Assembly: GCF_947179515.1 (NCBI RefSeq)
Contig: NC_067490.1
Location: 26,896,827 to 26,960,826, forward strand
Reading direction: 5' to 3'
DNA: 64,000 bases
Origin: Apodemus sylvaticus
Taxonomy: Eukaryota; Chordata; Mammalia; Rodentia; Muridae
The notes beneath the pieces were generated by a model, which saw only the letters and a program-made list of their open reading frames with translations, was not told the origin of the DNA and ran no database searches. A program made the position numbers and the translations under genes. Below are positions 19,851 through 30,546 of this stretch, piece after piece; the stretch's first letter is position 1, and each line of letters begins with the position of its first letter.

Positions 19851-21147
19851 TTGTGTGCAGGACACAAGGCTGCCGGGAACGCTGGTACCATGGCAGGTTG
19901 GAACTGAGCTAGGAGAAAACACAGACAGCTTGAGGCAGGGTACGAAGGGGAGAAGTGAGAGCTATGCTTTGCTGAGAGAGAGAGAGGGTGTGAGTCAGGG
20001 GAGCTCGGGGGAGAGGCAAGCTAAGAGGGGGAGTTTATACGGAAAAAGACATGCCAATTCGAGATGTGCCTGGCTGCCAAGAAAAGTCTCGGGTCCCCAG
20101 AGAGACTGGTTCTGCCGTGTTCTGCACTGTGCTTGTCAGAAGAAATGGTTCCAAAAGGAAGATGTGTACTCAGAGATGCTCCCCTGTGGGGGAGGGGTGG
20201 CAAGATGCTGGACCCTCGCCGAGGCAGGGCGAGGCCTGAGGATAGAAAGAAGACAAATGACTTTGTCTCCAACTGACTAGGCGAGACCTTGCTGGCATAG
20301 TTATAAAGTAAACTGAAGCTCACAAAAATGTTTTTTAACCAGGGGCCTTCCCGCGGGAGGGAGAGTCCCGGTGAGGCTAGATACTGCCCAGACACTTCCA
20401 TTCTAGGTGACTCTACTGTAGCTTTGGAATGTGTAGTTCTGAGAGTCATGCCCAAGGTCAGGTAGATCTTCTGAAGTCTCCAGGAAGAGCAGGCGCCTAC
20501 TGAGCTCACGGATGACCCTGGTCCATCCTTCCGGAGGTCCTGTTCCTTCCTACATTCCTTGAATGAGTAAGATTGGGAAAGTTCCCGGAGGCCATCGGTT
20601 ACAACTGCCTTCATGGCACAGTGTTGGAAATGGGGTCCAGGGTGATGAAGGGGGAGGGACAGTGGCAAACCCACGGTCACACAGCAGATGGTAGGAGATG
20701 TTCGGACTCTCACCCCACAGCTGCCGTTTCCCACCTCAACACACCGGCCTCTCCCTTGCTACAGGGGGCCAGCCCACAGGGAAGTGACATCATATGAGGA
20801 AACCCCTGGTCCCACCAGACTCCTCATCCTGAGCAAAGAGAACCGTGAGGCCTTTGCCAAGCCCACTGGAAGTTGTCCCCGACAACACACAGGAACATCT
20901 AGAGGCCCTTCCCTTCCAATGACATCCCCTAATTTCTATTAGGTCCCCAGTGCCCCTGAATGACCAAGTGCAACATCAGTCATACCATGTGTGTCCAACT
21001 GTGGCTGCAGGTCACATGCTACCAGTGGTAGTTATGAATGCATCCCAACGTAAAATCGCCAACTTAAATATTATGAAAATAAATTTAACTTGAGTACCCT
21101 GTTCTCATATCCGAACTATTTCGGAGATGACAACACCATATCTTTTT
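19851..21147. other. Mostly single-copy sequence; faint hAT-like remnant
   Basis: Holds the 237-codon minus-strand frame at 20021-20734, whose product has no recognisable domain. Around 20980-21095 the text (ttatgaatgcatcccaacgt, aaatattatgaaaataaa) resembles an old hAT-type element; this is a weak call. Confidence 0.35.
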
Positions 21148-21332
21148 ATTTTTTATTTTATTTTACTTTAGATTTATTTATTTTATATATGTGAGTACAC
21201 TGTTGCTGTCTTCAGACATCGGATCCCATTACAGATGGCTGTGAGCCACCATGTGGTTGCTGGGAATTGAACTTGGGACCTCTGGAAGAGCAGTCAGTGC
21301 TCCTAACCACTGAGCCATCTCTCCATCTCCAC
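21148..21332 (-). mobile_element. B2 SINE, first of an adjacent pair
   Basis: Complement of B2: TTTA-rich tail, tgtcttcagacatcggatcc, agccaccatgtggttgctgg, cactgagccatctctccatc. Confidence 0.93.
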
Positions 21333-21527
21333 AGCTTTAACTTTTTTAATGATGTATTGGTTTTTATTTTGTTCTGTGTGTTGTTGTAGTATCTGTGTGA
21401 GGGTGTTTGGTCCCCTGGAACTAGAGTTACAGACAATTGTGCCCTGCCATGTGGTTGCTGGGAACTGAACCATGATCCTCTAGAAAGGCAGCCAGTGCTC
21501 AACCACTGAGCCATCTCTCCAGGCCCC
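21333..21527 (-). mobile_element. B2/B3 SINE, second of an adjacent pair
   Basis: Complement of a more diverged B2/B3: ctggaactagagttacagac, tgccatgtggttgctgggaa, cactgagccatctctccagg. Same orientation as its neighbour and directly abutting. Confidence 0.9.
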
Positions 21528-21604
21528 GACATCACATCTTGATATCAAAAGATTGCCATTCCTGACACTTTCTTATGGTTTGTTGCCCCGCCTACATACA
21601 AGCC

Positions 21605-22195
21605 CTGTGCCCCTGTATTAGTCAGGGTCCTCTCAAGTCACAGAACTTAGGGAATGTCTCTAGAAATCAAGGGAAATTATTGGAATGACAGTCTGCAGTC
21701 TAACTAACCCAACCCTGGGCAGCTAGCTGCAAATGGGAAGTCTCAGTCCCACGAGGCTAGGTGTTTCAGCTGGTCTTCTGTGAAAGCTGGAATCCTGAAG
21801 TCGGGGTCCAACAGATGTGCTGGCAAGTAAGTGCAAGCGGGCAGAGAAGAGAGAGCCTTGCTTCTTCCAGTGCCCTTATGTAGGCCCCAGCAGAAGGTGT
21901 GGGTCACATTAAGGGTGTGTACCACCATGCCAGGATTGGAAACTTGCTCTGTCTCAGTGTGGCCTTGCACTCAGAGATCTGCTTGCTCCAGTCCCCTAGG
22001 ATTAAAGGAGTGCACTACCTTGCCTGGGCCTAAGCTTTTCATGGCCACTTTGCCTCAAGATTTCCATGTCCGAGTCAGAAGCCTCTGTGTCTTCCAGCTT
22101 CAAGATCTAAGTCACAGGTGTGCCCTCCATTTCTAGATTGTGGCTCATTCCAGATGTGGTCAAGTTGACAACCAGGAATAGCCTTCATACCCCTT
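21605..22195. mobile_element. Unresolved rodent interspersed repeat containing B1-like part
   Basis: Begins tattagtcagggtcctctca, has a reversed B1-like part at about 21960-22030 (cactcagagatctgcttgct, aggattaaaggagtgcacta) and ends ggtcaagttgacaaccagga. These landmarks recur in rodent repeats; the family name is not certain. Confidence 0.5.
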
Positions 22196-22399
22196 TCTCC
22201 CTGTCTATGTTCTCAAGCACGTTTGACCTCCTGACCTTATCCTTGGGATTCCAAAAGCACCCTGAGGCCTGTTACTAGTTTAGTCAGAGAAGTCTCAGTA
22301 CCCGGAGCTGGGATCTAGGCTCAAACCCTGAGCAGCTGGGACGGAAAGCCCTACAGAGTCTGCGTCAGGGAGGCCTGGGGTAGTGAGGCTGGAGAAGGA
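22196..22399. other. Single-copy spacer
   Basis: No recognised repeat or gene. Confidence 0.4.
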
Positions 22400-22432
22400 G
22401 CTGACATTTTTTTTCAAATTTTATTTTATCTA

Positions 22433-22466
<34 letters not shown>

Positions 22467-22637
22467 ATATGTGGTGTGTGTGTAGCATGTATGGCGGCAT
22501 GTGTGAACCTGTGGCAGTCAGAGGGTCAGACAACCTCATAGAGTCAGTTTTCTTCTGCTCTAGGTTCTGGGAATTGAGCTCAGGTCATCAGGCTTGTCAG
22601 CCATGGAACTCAATTGCTGAGCCATTTTGCTAACTCC
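22400..22637 (-). mobile_element. B3-type SINE with (TG)n expansion
   Basis: Complement of B3: T-rich start, (GT)n at about 22434-22463, then gttctgggaattgagctcag and aattgctgagccattttgct. Confidence 0.7.
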
Positions 22638-22925
22638 AGAGCTGGAAGGAACCCCATCTTCTATCCTGGGTTCCCCTTTCTGGGATGGAGAGGCCGTGTC
22701 ATAGGACATGCCCAGGGTGATGGGATCCTCACAGCCTTCAAAAGTCCCTCGCCAGAGTCTTCTCGATCACTTACACTTAGTCCCCGGGCTCTGCCTGTCT
22801 GCTCTTTCTCCCTGACAGCTTCTGGTTTCTAGAAACTTCCACCGCACACATTCTCCTGAGAGCTCCGTCAGCTCAGCTCTGTTTACTAGGCTCACTTCCC
22901 ACCCTGCCCTCAATCTGCCCTGCAC
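22638..22925. other. Single-copy sequence
   Basis: No gene seen. Confidence 0.4.
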
Positions 22926-22928
22926 ACA

Positions 22929-22967
<39 letters not shown>
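22926..22967. repeat. (CA)n microsatellite
   Basis: About 20 CA units. Confidence 0.97.
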
Positions 22968-22968
<1 letters not shown>

Positions 22969-24177
22969 GCCTGCACCCACTTCCCACCACTGGGTCACTT
23001 CCTGGCACTCTGAGCACCCATCAGCTCAGGACCTGGCCTCCCCCTGCTCTTCCCGCCCCGCGGCACCTGCTTCCTGCTCTTCCTCTGCCTCAGAGCCCTA
23101 AGCTCAGCTCGGGGTCCACTCACAGCTCAGGGGTCATTTCCCAGTGACCCCGCCCATCTGTTTGTCAGGGGACAAAGCGGGGATTCAGGATGACTTCCTG
23201 AATCTGGTGCCTCGGGCTCTGTGGAACTTGTTTTTTTCCACATAAAATGAAGATACTCTCAAGTGGTCTCTACATATTATTATTTTAGGAACTTTAGCCA
23301 TCCCCAATTCCAAATAAGTAGTCCTCATGTGTTAAGTGACTGGAAGAGGTCACATTCAGGTGGGACAAGAGAGAACCCTTCCCCTTCCATCAGCAGCCCC
23401 TGCAGGTCACGTAGCTTTGGATAGCAGATTTTTGCTGCCTAGACCTGGGTCAGCCCAGTGTACATATAGGAAACACATTCAAAGGCACTCACTTCTTCTC
23501 CAGACAACGTCTCAACCCCTGGCAGACACGGATAGGGAAATGGGCCAGAGCAAGAGAACAAATTAATAACTCATGGAAGAGTCAGAACTTGGGGTCCTGA
23601 GCTTCAAATGTAAGGTTATGCCATATAAGGGTGGATGGGGTGAGGGAGAGGGAACACAGCTTCCAGGACATGAGACACGTGTGCACGGCCATGGGGTGCT
23701 TCACCATGCCTGTGGTTTTACATAGGATGAAACACTGGGGTATACGAGCACCTCCCAACCAAAGTTGCAGGGTGATACACGCACGGCCCTGGGGAATTTT
23801 ATTTCTGAGGCAATTCTGTAAACTACCATTGATGGGGCAGCCTGGAGTACAGATGTGTCTCTCACATCTGGAGGCTGGGAGTTCAACACGGAGGAGCCAG
23901 CAGACCCTGTTCCTCCTGAGAGCCTCTTCCTGGTTTTAGCCAGCCACCTTCTCACCAGGTCCTTGCCTGGTTCTTCACTGCTGTGCACGCCGTGCACATG
24001 AGGTGCTGAGCTCGGTGACAGTCACTTTCCTGAGGACCCTAGTACTGTGGGATCAGCCCACCTTTGCTGGCCCTGTATCACCCCAATGTCTTCCCCTCAG
24101 GGTCTATCTGCATGTCCAGCTAGCCCAGGCTTCAGTCTATGACTGGACAAAACATTGGCTGGAACAAGTTCATAAGG
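22968..24177. other. GC-richer single-copy DNA and an old repeat remnant
   Basis: 22,970-23,230 is GC-rich but has too few CpGs for a CpG island. A perfect 9-bp inverted repeat with 5-bp spacer lies at 23182-23204. About 23800-23960 (ctctcacatctggaggctgg) resembles old mammalian LTR repeats. No gene recognised. Confidence 0.4.
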
Positions 24178-24206
24178 CTGTGTGTGTGTGTGTGTGTGTG
24201 TGTGTT
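24178..24206. repeat. (GT)n microsatellite
   Basis: About 14 GT units. Confidence 0.95.
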
Positions 24207-24299
24207 TAAGTGAGAATGAAGTATTTTATAACTGCTTCTACTATTCTTGGGTTGCTTTAACTGTTACAACAACAGTCTATATATTAAAAGTTTTTAAAC

Positions 24300-24437
24300 T
24301 CTTTAACAATCCATTTGTCTAGGGTGTATAGGCAGGAGTCAGTTCCCTCTGTCTACCATAAGGATCCTGGGATTGATCGTGGCTCACCCTGCTTGGTGGC
24401 AAGCAGGTTACCTGCTGCTGAGCCATCTCACCAGCCC
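24300..24437 (-). mobile_element. B3-type SINE remnant
   Basis: Complement of B3: gcaggagtcagttccctctg, gggattgatcgtggctcacc, gctgagccatctcaccagcc. Confidence 0.65.
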
Positions 24438-26079
24438 ACTATGTAAACTTTTAAGAATAAAAATCACATTCACTCAAAAAAAAAAGTAGGAAGGAGGTAG
24501 CAGAATAGTCCCTTCGCAGCCCCATCCACAAGCCACAAACGGCACACTCGAATGTCCAGTTGTACTGGAAGGCCTTGTCTCCCACATTTGAAGTGTCGTT
24601 ACCCCAGGCTGTCCCCCATCAGCTCATCGTGCCTGGAATCAGAGTTAGGAAGGGCTCCCTCCTGCTTCAGGGCCCATGGCTCTGGAATGATGGATTTTAT
24701 TTATACATGGTGGGCCCTTCTACCACTTGAGAAAGATTCTGGTCTGCCTGCTTGCTTGTGGGCAGTTGCTTCCCTCCCTCTTTCTCCCCTTCTCCCTCCC
24801 CAAATTTGGCAGAGCAAGCCACTTCATGCTAGGTTCTCTGCCCGTTCTCTCAGGGCTCATCCAGGGACAGGAAGCTTTCTGCTGTGGCTACTTCCAGGGA
24901 CATGATGGGAAATCAATGTCCCCTTCATCCAAGGTTGCAAACGTCACATCACTGAACGACGGACCATCCACAGCCCCTGTTCTTATATTCAGAAGAGGAT
25001 CAGATGCCCAAAGATGGACTAGCCATATTCTGTGATAGCCGTTCCACAGTCCCCACCCCTGTCTTTTCATACACAAGCCCCCCCTCCCATCATAAGCTGC
25101 CCCAGGGCTCTGAGAAGAACACCGGTGGAGCCCGGGACATGCAAGGTAATTCCTGCCACTGTCCCTGCTCCCCCACCTCCACCCCCAGCAGCTACGGGCA
25201 AGCTTGGCAGCTGGAGTCCTAGAGAGCAGTGAATCCATCACTGGGGTCAAACACGGGGCCTGGGCTATGTGTTAAAACAAGAAAACCAATCAGAGCCGAA
25301 AATGAAAGGCAGCGGAGGTGTGAAGTGAGGAAGGAGACTGTCAGACAGGCACTGGCTGCTGCCCAGCTGCCTCCAGGTCTTTGTAGGCCCCACCATGGCT
25401 CCCAGGTCCTCCGGGAAGGCCTGTGAGCCAGTGAGTATCATAGGCCTGCCTCTCTCACCCTAAAGAATAGAACCGGGGCTATGCCCCAGATACAATCATG
25501 TTAGTCGATAGACTCTTAAGCGTCTATGTTGGGGCCAATACTCATTCTGGGGTACTCTAAAGCATCAGACTCAAGGAACAGGCTTCAAAGCCCCTCCTCT
25601 GGTACAGCTGTTGTGGGAAACTCTCTAGACCCGGGGCACAGCATTTTAACACTAACCAACGTCATGCTTTGGGTCTGGCTGTGCAGAAGTCAGGTTCCCC
25701 AGAGTTCCATGCATGGCTGGAGGGAAGGCCAGCACACAGGACAGCCACGATAGAGCCTAGCAGGGAAGAGACTCATGACATCTTCGAAGGTCTGGTGCCA
25801 AGGGGCAGTTACGAGCACAGTTGTCACCCGCAGCAAAGACAAAGGAAGCAGGATGGACAGAACACAAAGAGAACCTGCTGTGCCGAGAGGCTCCACGCCA
25901 AGCACTGACCCAGAGGTCCCCCAAGCATCCGGGACATCAGGGACCTTGATGCTGATGGAGCCAGCGGGGTACTTGTTTCGGCCCTCATCCGTGCCCAGCA
26001 CAGACCTCCCAAGCAGGGAGCTGAGCCCGGTGGCCCCATAGTGACCAACTAGGTGACCGGTGGGTCTTAGAGTGAGCGA
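24438..26079. other. Single-copy sequence, no gene recognised
   Basis: Long repeat-free stretch with moderate GC. Overlapping open frames up to 120 codons occur on both strands with no recognisable domain, so none is called. Confidence 0.4.
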
Positions 26080-26330
26080 GAGGCCGGTCCGGGCTGAATA
26101 CTGTTCTGCCTTTCTTCATTTATCCACCTATGCTGACAAGCACAATTGCTCCACTGGCCTCAGACTCCCAGAAAAGCCCTGGAGAGCCGGGGTGGCCGCT
26201 CTATTAACACACAAACCGGTAGCCCGGCAGCTGCTGACACTGGGGTTAATTAAATCTATCTCCCCATCAATTCTCATTCAAGTACTATCGACGGCCATTA
26301 GATGGGTGACAGAGTGACAAGGGGATAGCG
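26080..26330. promoter_or_regulatory. Candidate conserved non-coding element
   Basis: Repeat-free. Contains the E-box CAGCTG, a TTAATTAA homeodomain-type site at about 26244-26251, two TGACA cores around 26307-26319 and retained CpGs. Inference from motif content only. Confidence 0.35.
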
Positions 26331-26419
26331 ATAGACTTGTCTTAACTCCCACACTGCATGGAGAGGGCCCCGCCCCCACGCCGTCCCCAGCAAAAGCCCA
26401 GCTATGGACTGCAAGCTAC

Positions 26420-26500
26420 TCCCTACACCTGCCAATCAGCAGCCAGAACACCAGGGTATGCCCCACCCCACGCCTGCCAATCAGCAGCCAGGCCGCCTCA
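26420..26500. promoter_or_regulatory. Tandem CCAAT-box duplication
   Basis: The 19-mer cctgccaatcagcagccag occurs perfectly at 26428-26446 and 26473-26491, a 45-bp period, each with a CCAAT box. A GC box (gccccgccccc) lies about 50 bp upstream and an atttatgca TATA-like motif about 45 bp downstream. The setting suggests an LTR or small promoter; family not identified. Confidence 0.4.
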
Positions 26501-26734
26501 CCTTTGTTCTTTCTGCAAGTTTTTCTTAGGTATTTATGCAGTGCCAAGTCCGGTGGGCAGAGAAGTACTTGGCTCAGGACTTGGGTTGTTCTCCGTTCTG
26601 CACTCAACCAAACCTTTTCTCCACTAAACCAGATCCAGCCAAGGCCACCTCTCCCCTGAGCTTCAGCCTAGCTTGTCACCCTGACAGCCATTGCTACATA
26701 TACATTCACACGCCAAGCCTCAGACTCTGGCATT

Positions 26735-26880
26735 ATGTCGTTACCTGGTCACAGGGACTTTGCGGATGTGGCTTGGGATCTTGGACATACAGATTGTTTC
26801 AGATTACCCGGATGAGTCTAGTGGGATTGCACAATCCCGAGAGAGGACAGTCAGAAATGTGACGGAGGAGAGTTGACACA
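26735..26880 (+). mobile_element. Ancient MLT1-like remnant
   Basis: Landmarks gggactttgcggatgtggct and agattacccggatgagtcta match the general pattern of old mammalian MaLR LTRs. Strongly diverged; edges uncertain. Confidence 0.35.
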
Positions 26881-27068
26881 TGTGACATGAGAGTTGACAT
26901 TCCGGAGGGGACTATGAGCCCTGTGTTCAGAAAACTGCTGAGAAAGGCAAGGAGACATTCTCTGGGGTTCAGGGAGGAACTGAGATGTGCACCAGTTTGA
27001 TTTTGGGCCCAAAGAGACACACATCAGACTCTGCCGTCTAGAACTAAGAAGTCTTAAGTCTGTAGAGA
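26881..27068. other. Single-copy spacer
   Basis: No gene seen. Confidence 0.35.
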
Positions 27069-27462
27069 TGTGGTGGTTTGAATGAAAATGTCCCCAGAGG
27101 TCCAGAGGGAGTGACACTATTAGGAGGTGTAGCCTTGTTGGAGTAGGTGTGGCTTTGTTGGAGAAAGTGTGTCCCCAGGGGGAAGGCTTTGAGGCCTCAG
27201 ATACTCAAGCCAGGTCCAGTGTCGCATTTACTTCCTGCTGCCTGTCGATCCAGATGTAGCACTCTCAGCTCCTTGTCCAGCACCATGTCTACCTGTGTGC
27301 TGCTGTGCTTCCCACCATGACAGTAAAGGACTCAGCTTCTGAAGCTGTAAGCCAGTCCCGATTAAATGCTTTCCTTTGTAAGAGTTGCTTTTATGAATGT
27401 TTTATGTCTTTCCTTTATATGGTTATGGGGTCTCATCACAGCAACAAAGCCCTAACGAAGAT
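27069..27462 (+). mobile_element. MT-type MaLR LTR (older subfamily)
   Basis: LTR landmarks in order: tgtggtggtttgaatgaaaa, ggaggtgtagccttgttgga, gctgtaagccagtcccgatt, aaatgctttcctttgtaaga, and a final catcacagcaacaaagccct. More diverged than the LTRs at 41.6 and 53.1 kb. No clear target duplication. Confidence 0.75.
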
Positions 27463-27520
27463 GAGAGATATGTTGCAACATAAAGTTAACTCACCCCTGC
27501 TCACTCAGTGTTCATCCCCC

Positions 27521-27527
27521 CAACACA

Positions 27528-27566
<39 letters not shown>

Positions 27567-27771
27567 ACTCACATGCACACACACCCACACACATACACAC
27601 ACATACACACATACACACACATACACACTCACATACACACACACCCACACACATACACACACATACACACATACACACACATACACACACTCATGCACAC
27701 ATACACACTCACACACACACACGCATACACATACACACACCACACACACACATATACACACACACACATAC

Positions 27772-27813
<42 letters not shown>
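27521..27813. repeat. Compound CA-rich array with 60-bp higher-order period
   Basis: About 290 bases of (CA)n with interspersed TA, TC and CC steps. The segments 27561-27620 and 27621-27680 differ at only one base, revealing a 60-bp higher-order duplication. It lies about 60 bp downstream of an MT LTR. Confidence 0.95.
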
Positions 27814-27817
<4 letters not shown>

Positions 27818-30420
27818 ATATCTCCTGTCCTTCAGTGCACTATGCCTGCCGCTCCACCTCCCTCTCATGGGAACAGCCTGTGACTTTAGTTTGAAGGAGG
27901 ACCCAAGGTTCCCAAACCCTGTGCCCAGTGTGGCTGCCTCTGCTTCCTGGTCCTTAGGTCTGAGTTTGAGGCACAGGCAACAGCCCAGGTAGGAGGTGTA
28001 TCCAGACATTCTTCAGGGCAGAAGTTATGCAGCTGATCAGGGCTCTGTTGATGGGGAACATGCAGTTGTCACAATGAGACACAAGCTGTCAGGGAAAGGA
28101 CACACCGCTACATGTCCAAACAGTTCTACTTGAAATCCTCAGGGGGGTGGAGCAGGCTTGGGACCCCAAGGCTGAGGAGGAGGCACTTGGGGATTCATAC
28201 TGAGATCAAGAGACCCTGATAGGAGGTTTGCATTTGGATTCTCTACCCCTGGGCCTCTGAGGACGGCCCTACTGCTCACTCCCTCAAGCCTTTGTTGCAG
28301 CCAGATCTGGTAGATGGGGTTTATGCTGTCACATAACACCAAATGACTCTATTTCAGTGACAAGGCTATACCTCTGCATAGAAGTGTCTTCTTGTCTGTG
28401 ACACAGGCCTCTTGGCTAGCAGGACCAGATTCTAAGGGATGGGTATCTAATTTGGTAAATCAAGGGTCGGGAAGAAGCTATGCTTCTGTGTTAGTAAGGG
28501 ATGCTGGACTCGGCAGCATCTAAGGGGGTGGGCTGGGTGTGCCTGCCATGCCAGCCTCCCACAGGCAGCCCCAGGATGGAGGCTCTAGAAAACGTACCAT
28601 CATTCCACAAAGCCAGTTGTTTCTGAGATGAGCTTCCGATGACAGAAGATTGCCTGAGCCTCCCCTGTGGATTCATTTGTACAGAGAAGGGACTTACTGT
28701 CAGATTCTGTACTGTAGCGGGAAAACAGCACGACTAAGAATCACTGAAACTCATAGGTGGATTGTTTAAAACAAACCTGTCAGGCAGGGAAAGGCATAGA
28801 TCTAGTTAGGGCTCTTCCCCTCCCGTTACAAAATAGGAGTCCACTGCACCATCATGTAAGCTGGCTGGCCTCCCAGATTCAAGGTGCTTTATCCTGGGAC
28901 CCTGGGCACTGTTGCTAAGAAAGGCAAGGGAGACTGAGAAACCATCATTTCAACTTTCGTATGTTACCCTCGGCGCAGCTTGGAGTCCTCATGATAACAA
29001 CCAGCTCTGAGCTTCTCACTCCTCGGAACACCGCTTAGTGACCCATCACACATCTTCCAGCTAGTTCAAAACCAGGGGTCTATCTCATTCTGTCTCCTGC
29101 ACCTACCTATCCCATCACCCACTACTTCTAGACATGGTCCTTACAGGTAACCCTGCCCTTCTGCCATGGATAAAGCATGAGGCCTGGTACCCAGCATTAT
29201 GCAAGGCCTATGGTCTCTAGTTACAACTTTATAGACTATAGGGGGTGAGGCGCATTTGACCCAGACCCCAATCTATTTCTGACAGGTGTGTTTTTGTAAG
29301 CTTTGAGGAATCTCGGAATTGACTTTGGCCCGCGTGTATTATCTAACTCTCCCTCAAGAGCTCTGGGAGCTAACGGGGTGAGAAAGGCCTTCTGGGAGCT
29401 GCTCTTGAATAGAATAAGTGGTGTGGTGTAAGTGAGCAATAGAACCATCTGTCTGTGGGGATGCTGGGAAGACAAGGGCTCTAGGTGCTGCTTAGCCACT
29501 GTGAAAGGACTCATGGACGCCCCAAAGACCCTGTATAGTTCCGGACAGGAACTACCAATGATATGCATGCAGAAACCCACACCCCACAGGTCATGAGAGT
29601 TTCTTATGTGGCTGGTGTCCATGATCCAAAACAAGAACCACGGAGCCAGAGGAAGGGAGACAGATGTCCCTACTGATGGGCAGGAGGGAGGAGGCTGGAC
29701 GCTGGAGTCTATTTCTGCCGCAGATTCCCAGTCTCTGCCTGGCAACCTCAACCTCAGAGTCCAGAAGGAGCAAGCAAGCTCTGGTGTGCACCTGAGCACA
29801 GAGAAAGCTAGTCCTTTAAGGACAAGTGGCTTGACCTCAGACATCCATTCCAGGGGACTAAACAGCTTCAACCACCATGTGGGCCAGACTAGCCAAACAG
29901 CACCAAGTTCACTAGGTCTCCTCAGAATTTCTAACTCCCCACCTATCCTGGACACCGACCCTGAAGGGACAAGTCAAATCCTTATAGAAGCCCTTGCTGT
30001 CACCACAGGCACGGGGAATGTGATCAGTAAAGCCCATGTGTCACCTTCATGTCTGCTCTGTGGCTGTGTCTGCTGTGTTACATAATTGCTCATGTTAAAT
30101 TCAGGGGCCCGATGTGATGTCGGCCAGCTGCGGAGCCACCACTGGCCAAAGGCCTCAGGTCTGTTCTCTGCTGAGGTCACATGCCCATCAGCAGCCTCCA
30201 CTGGAGGCCAGTGGTCTTGACCTCAGCTCCAGCTCGCCTCTAAGCCGAGTTCCGGTTTAAGTAGGAGTACACCATGGCCTTGAAGAGCCTTCTCAAGATG
30301 TTCTGGGAAAGCCCAGTGTGGTCTCTCATTGCTACCGAGACATCAGGGATCTTAGCCTTACTGGTACCTCTGCTTGGTTCTGAGGCACACATATGGGTTG
30401 GAAACCAGAAGCCCAAGCCA
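27814..30420. other. Single-copy, SINE-free sequence
   Basis: 2.6 kb with no recognised transposon. It holds the 239-codon minus-strand frame at 29236-29955, with no recognisable domain and no flanking gene structure. No gene called. Confidence 0.4.
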
Positions 30421-30455
30421 GTACCTCCTCCTCTTCCTCCTCCTCCTTCTTGTTC
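30421..30455. repeat. (CCT)n run
   Basis: Imperfect CTC/CTT triplets. Confidence 0.8.
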
Positions 30456-30520
30456 TTGGGTCTGGCCATGTAGAGGGTTGGGTTCTTCTTAGCAGCAGCA
30501 GCATCCTTCACGGGTCCTCT

Positions 30521-30546
30521 TAGCAACAGCAGCAGCAGCAGCAGCA
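30521..30546. repeat. (CAG)n trinucleotide run
   Basis: A short CAG array (about 7 units) preceded by looser agcagcagcag blocks at about 30491-30502. No coding context. Confidence 0.85.

Noticed and set aside
20021..20734. 237-codon open frame on the minus strand
   Set aside because: No recognisable domain, and overlapping frames on the other strand. No splice or promoter support; it lies in a single-copy stretch where chance frames of this size are possible.
22968..23230. Possible CpG island
   Set aside because: GC-rich but with too few CpG dinucleotides.
27305..28009. Long His/Thr-rich and Cys/Val-rich frames
   Set aside because: Translation of the (CA)n array in different frames; not genes.
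29236..29955. 239-codon open frame on the minus strand
   Set aside because: No family signature, with competing frames on both strands and no flanking gene structure.
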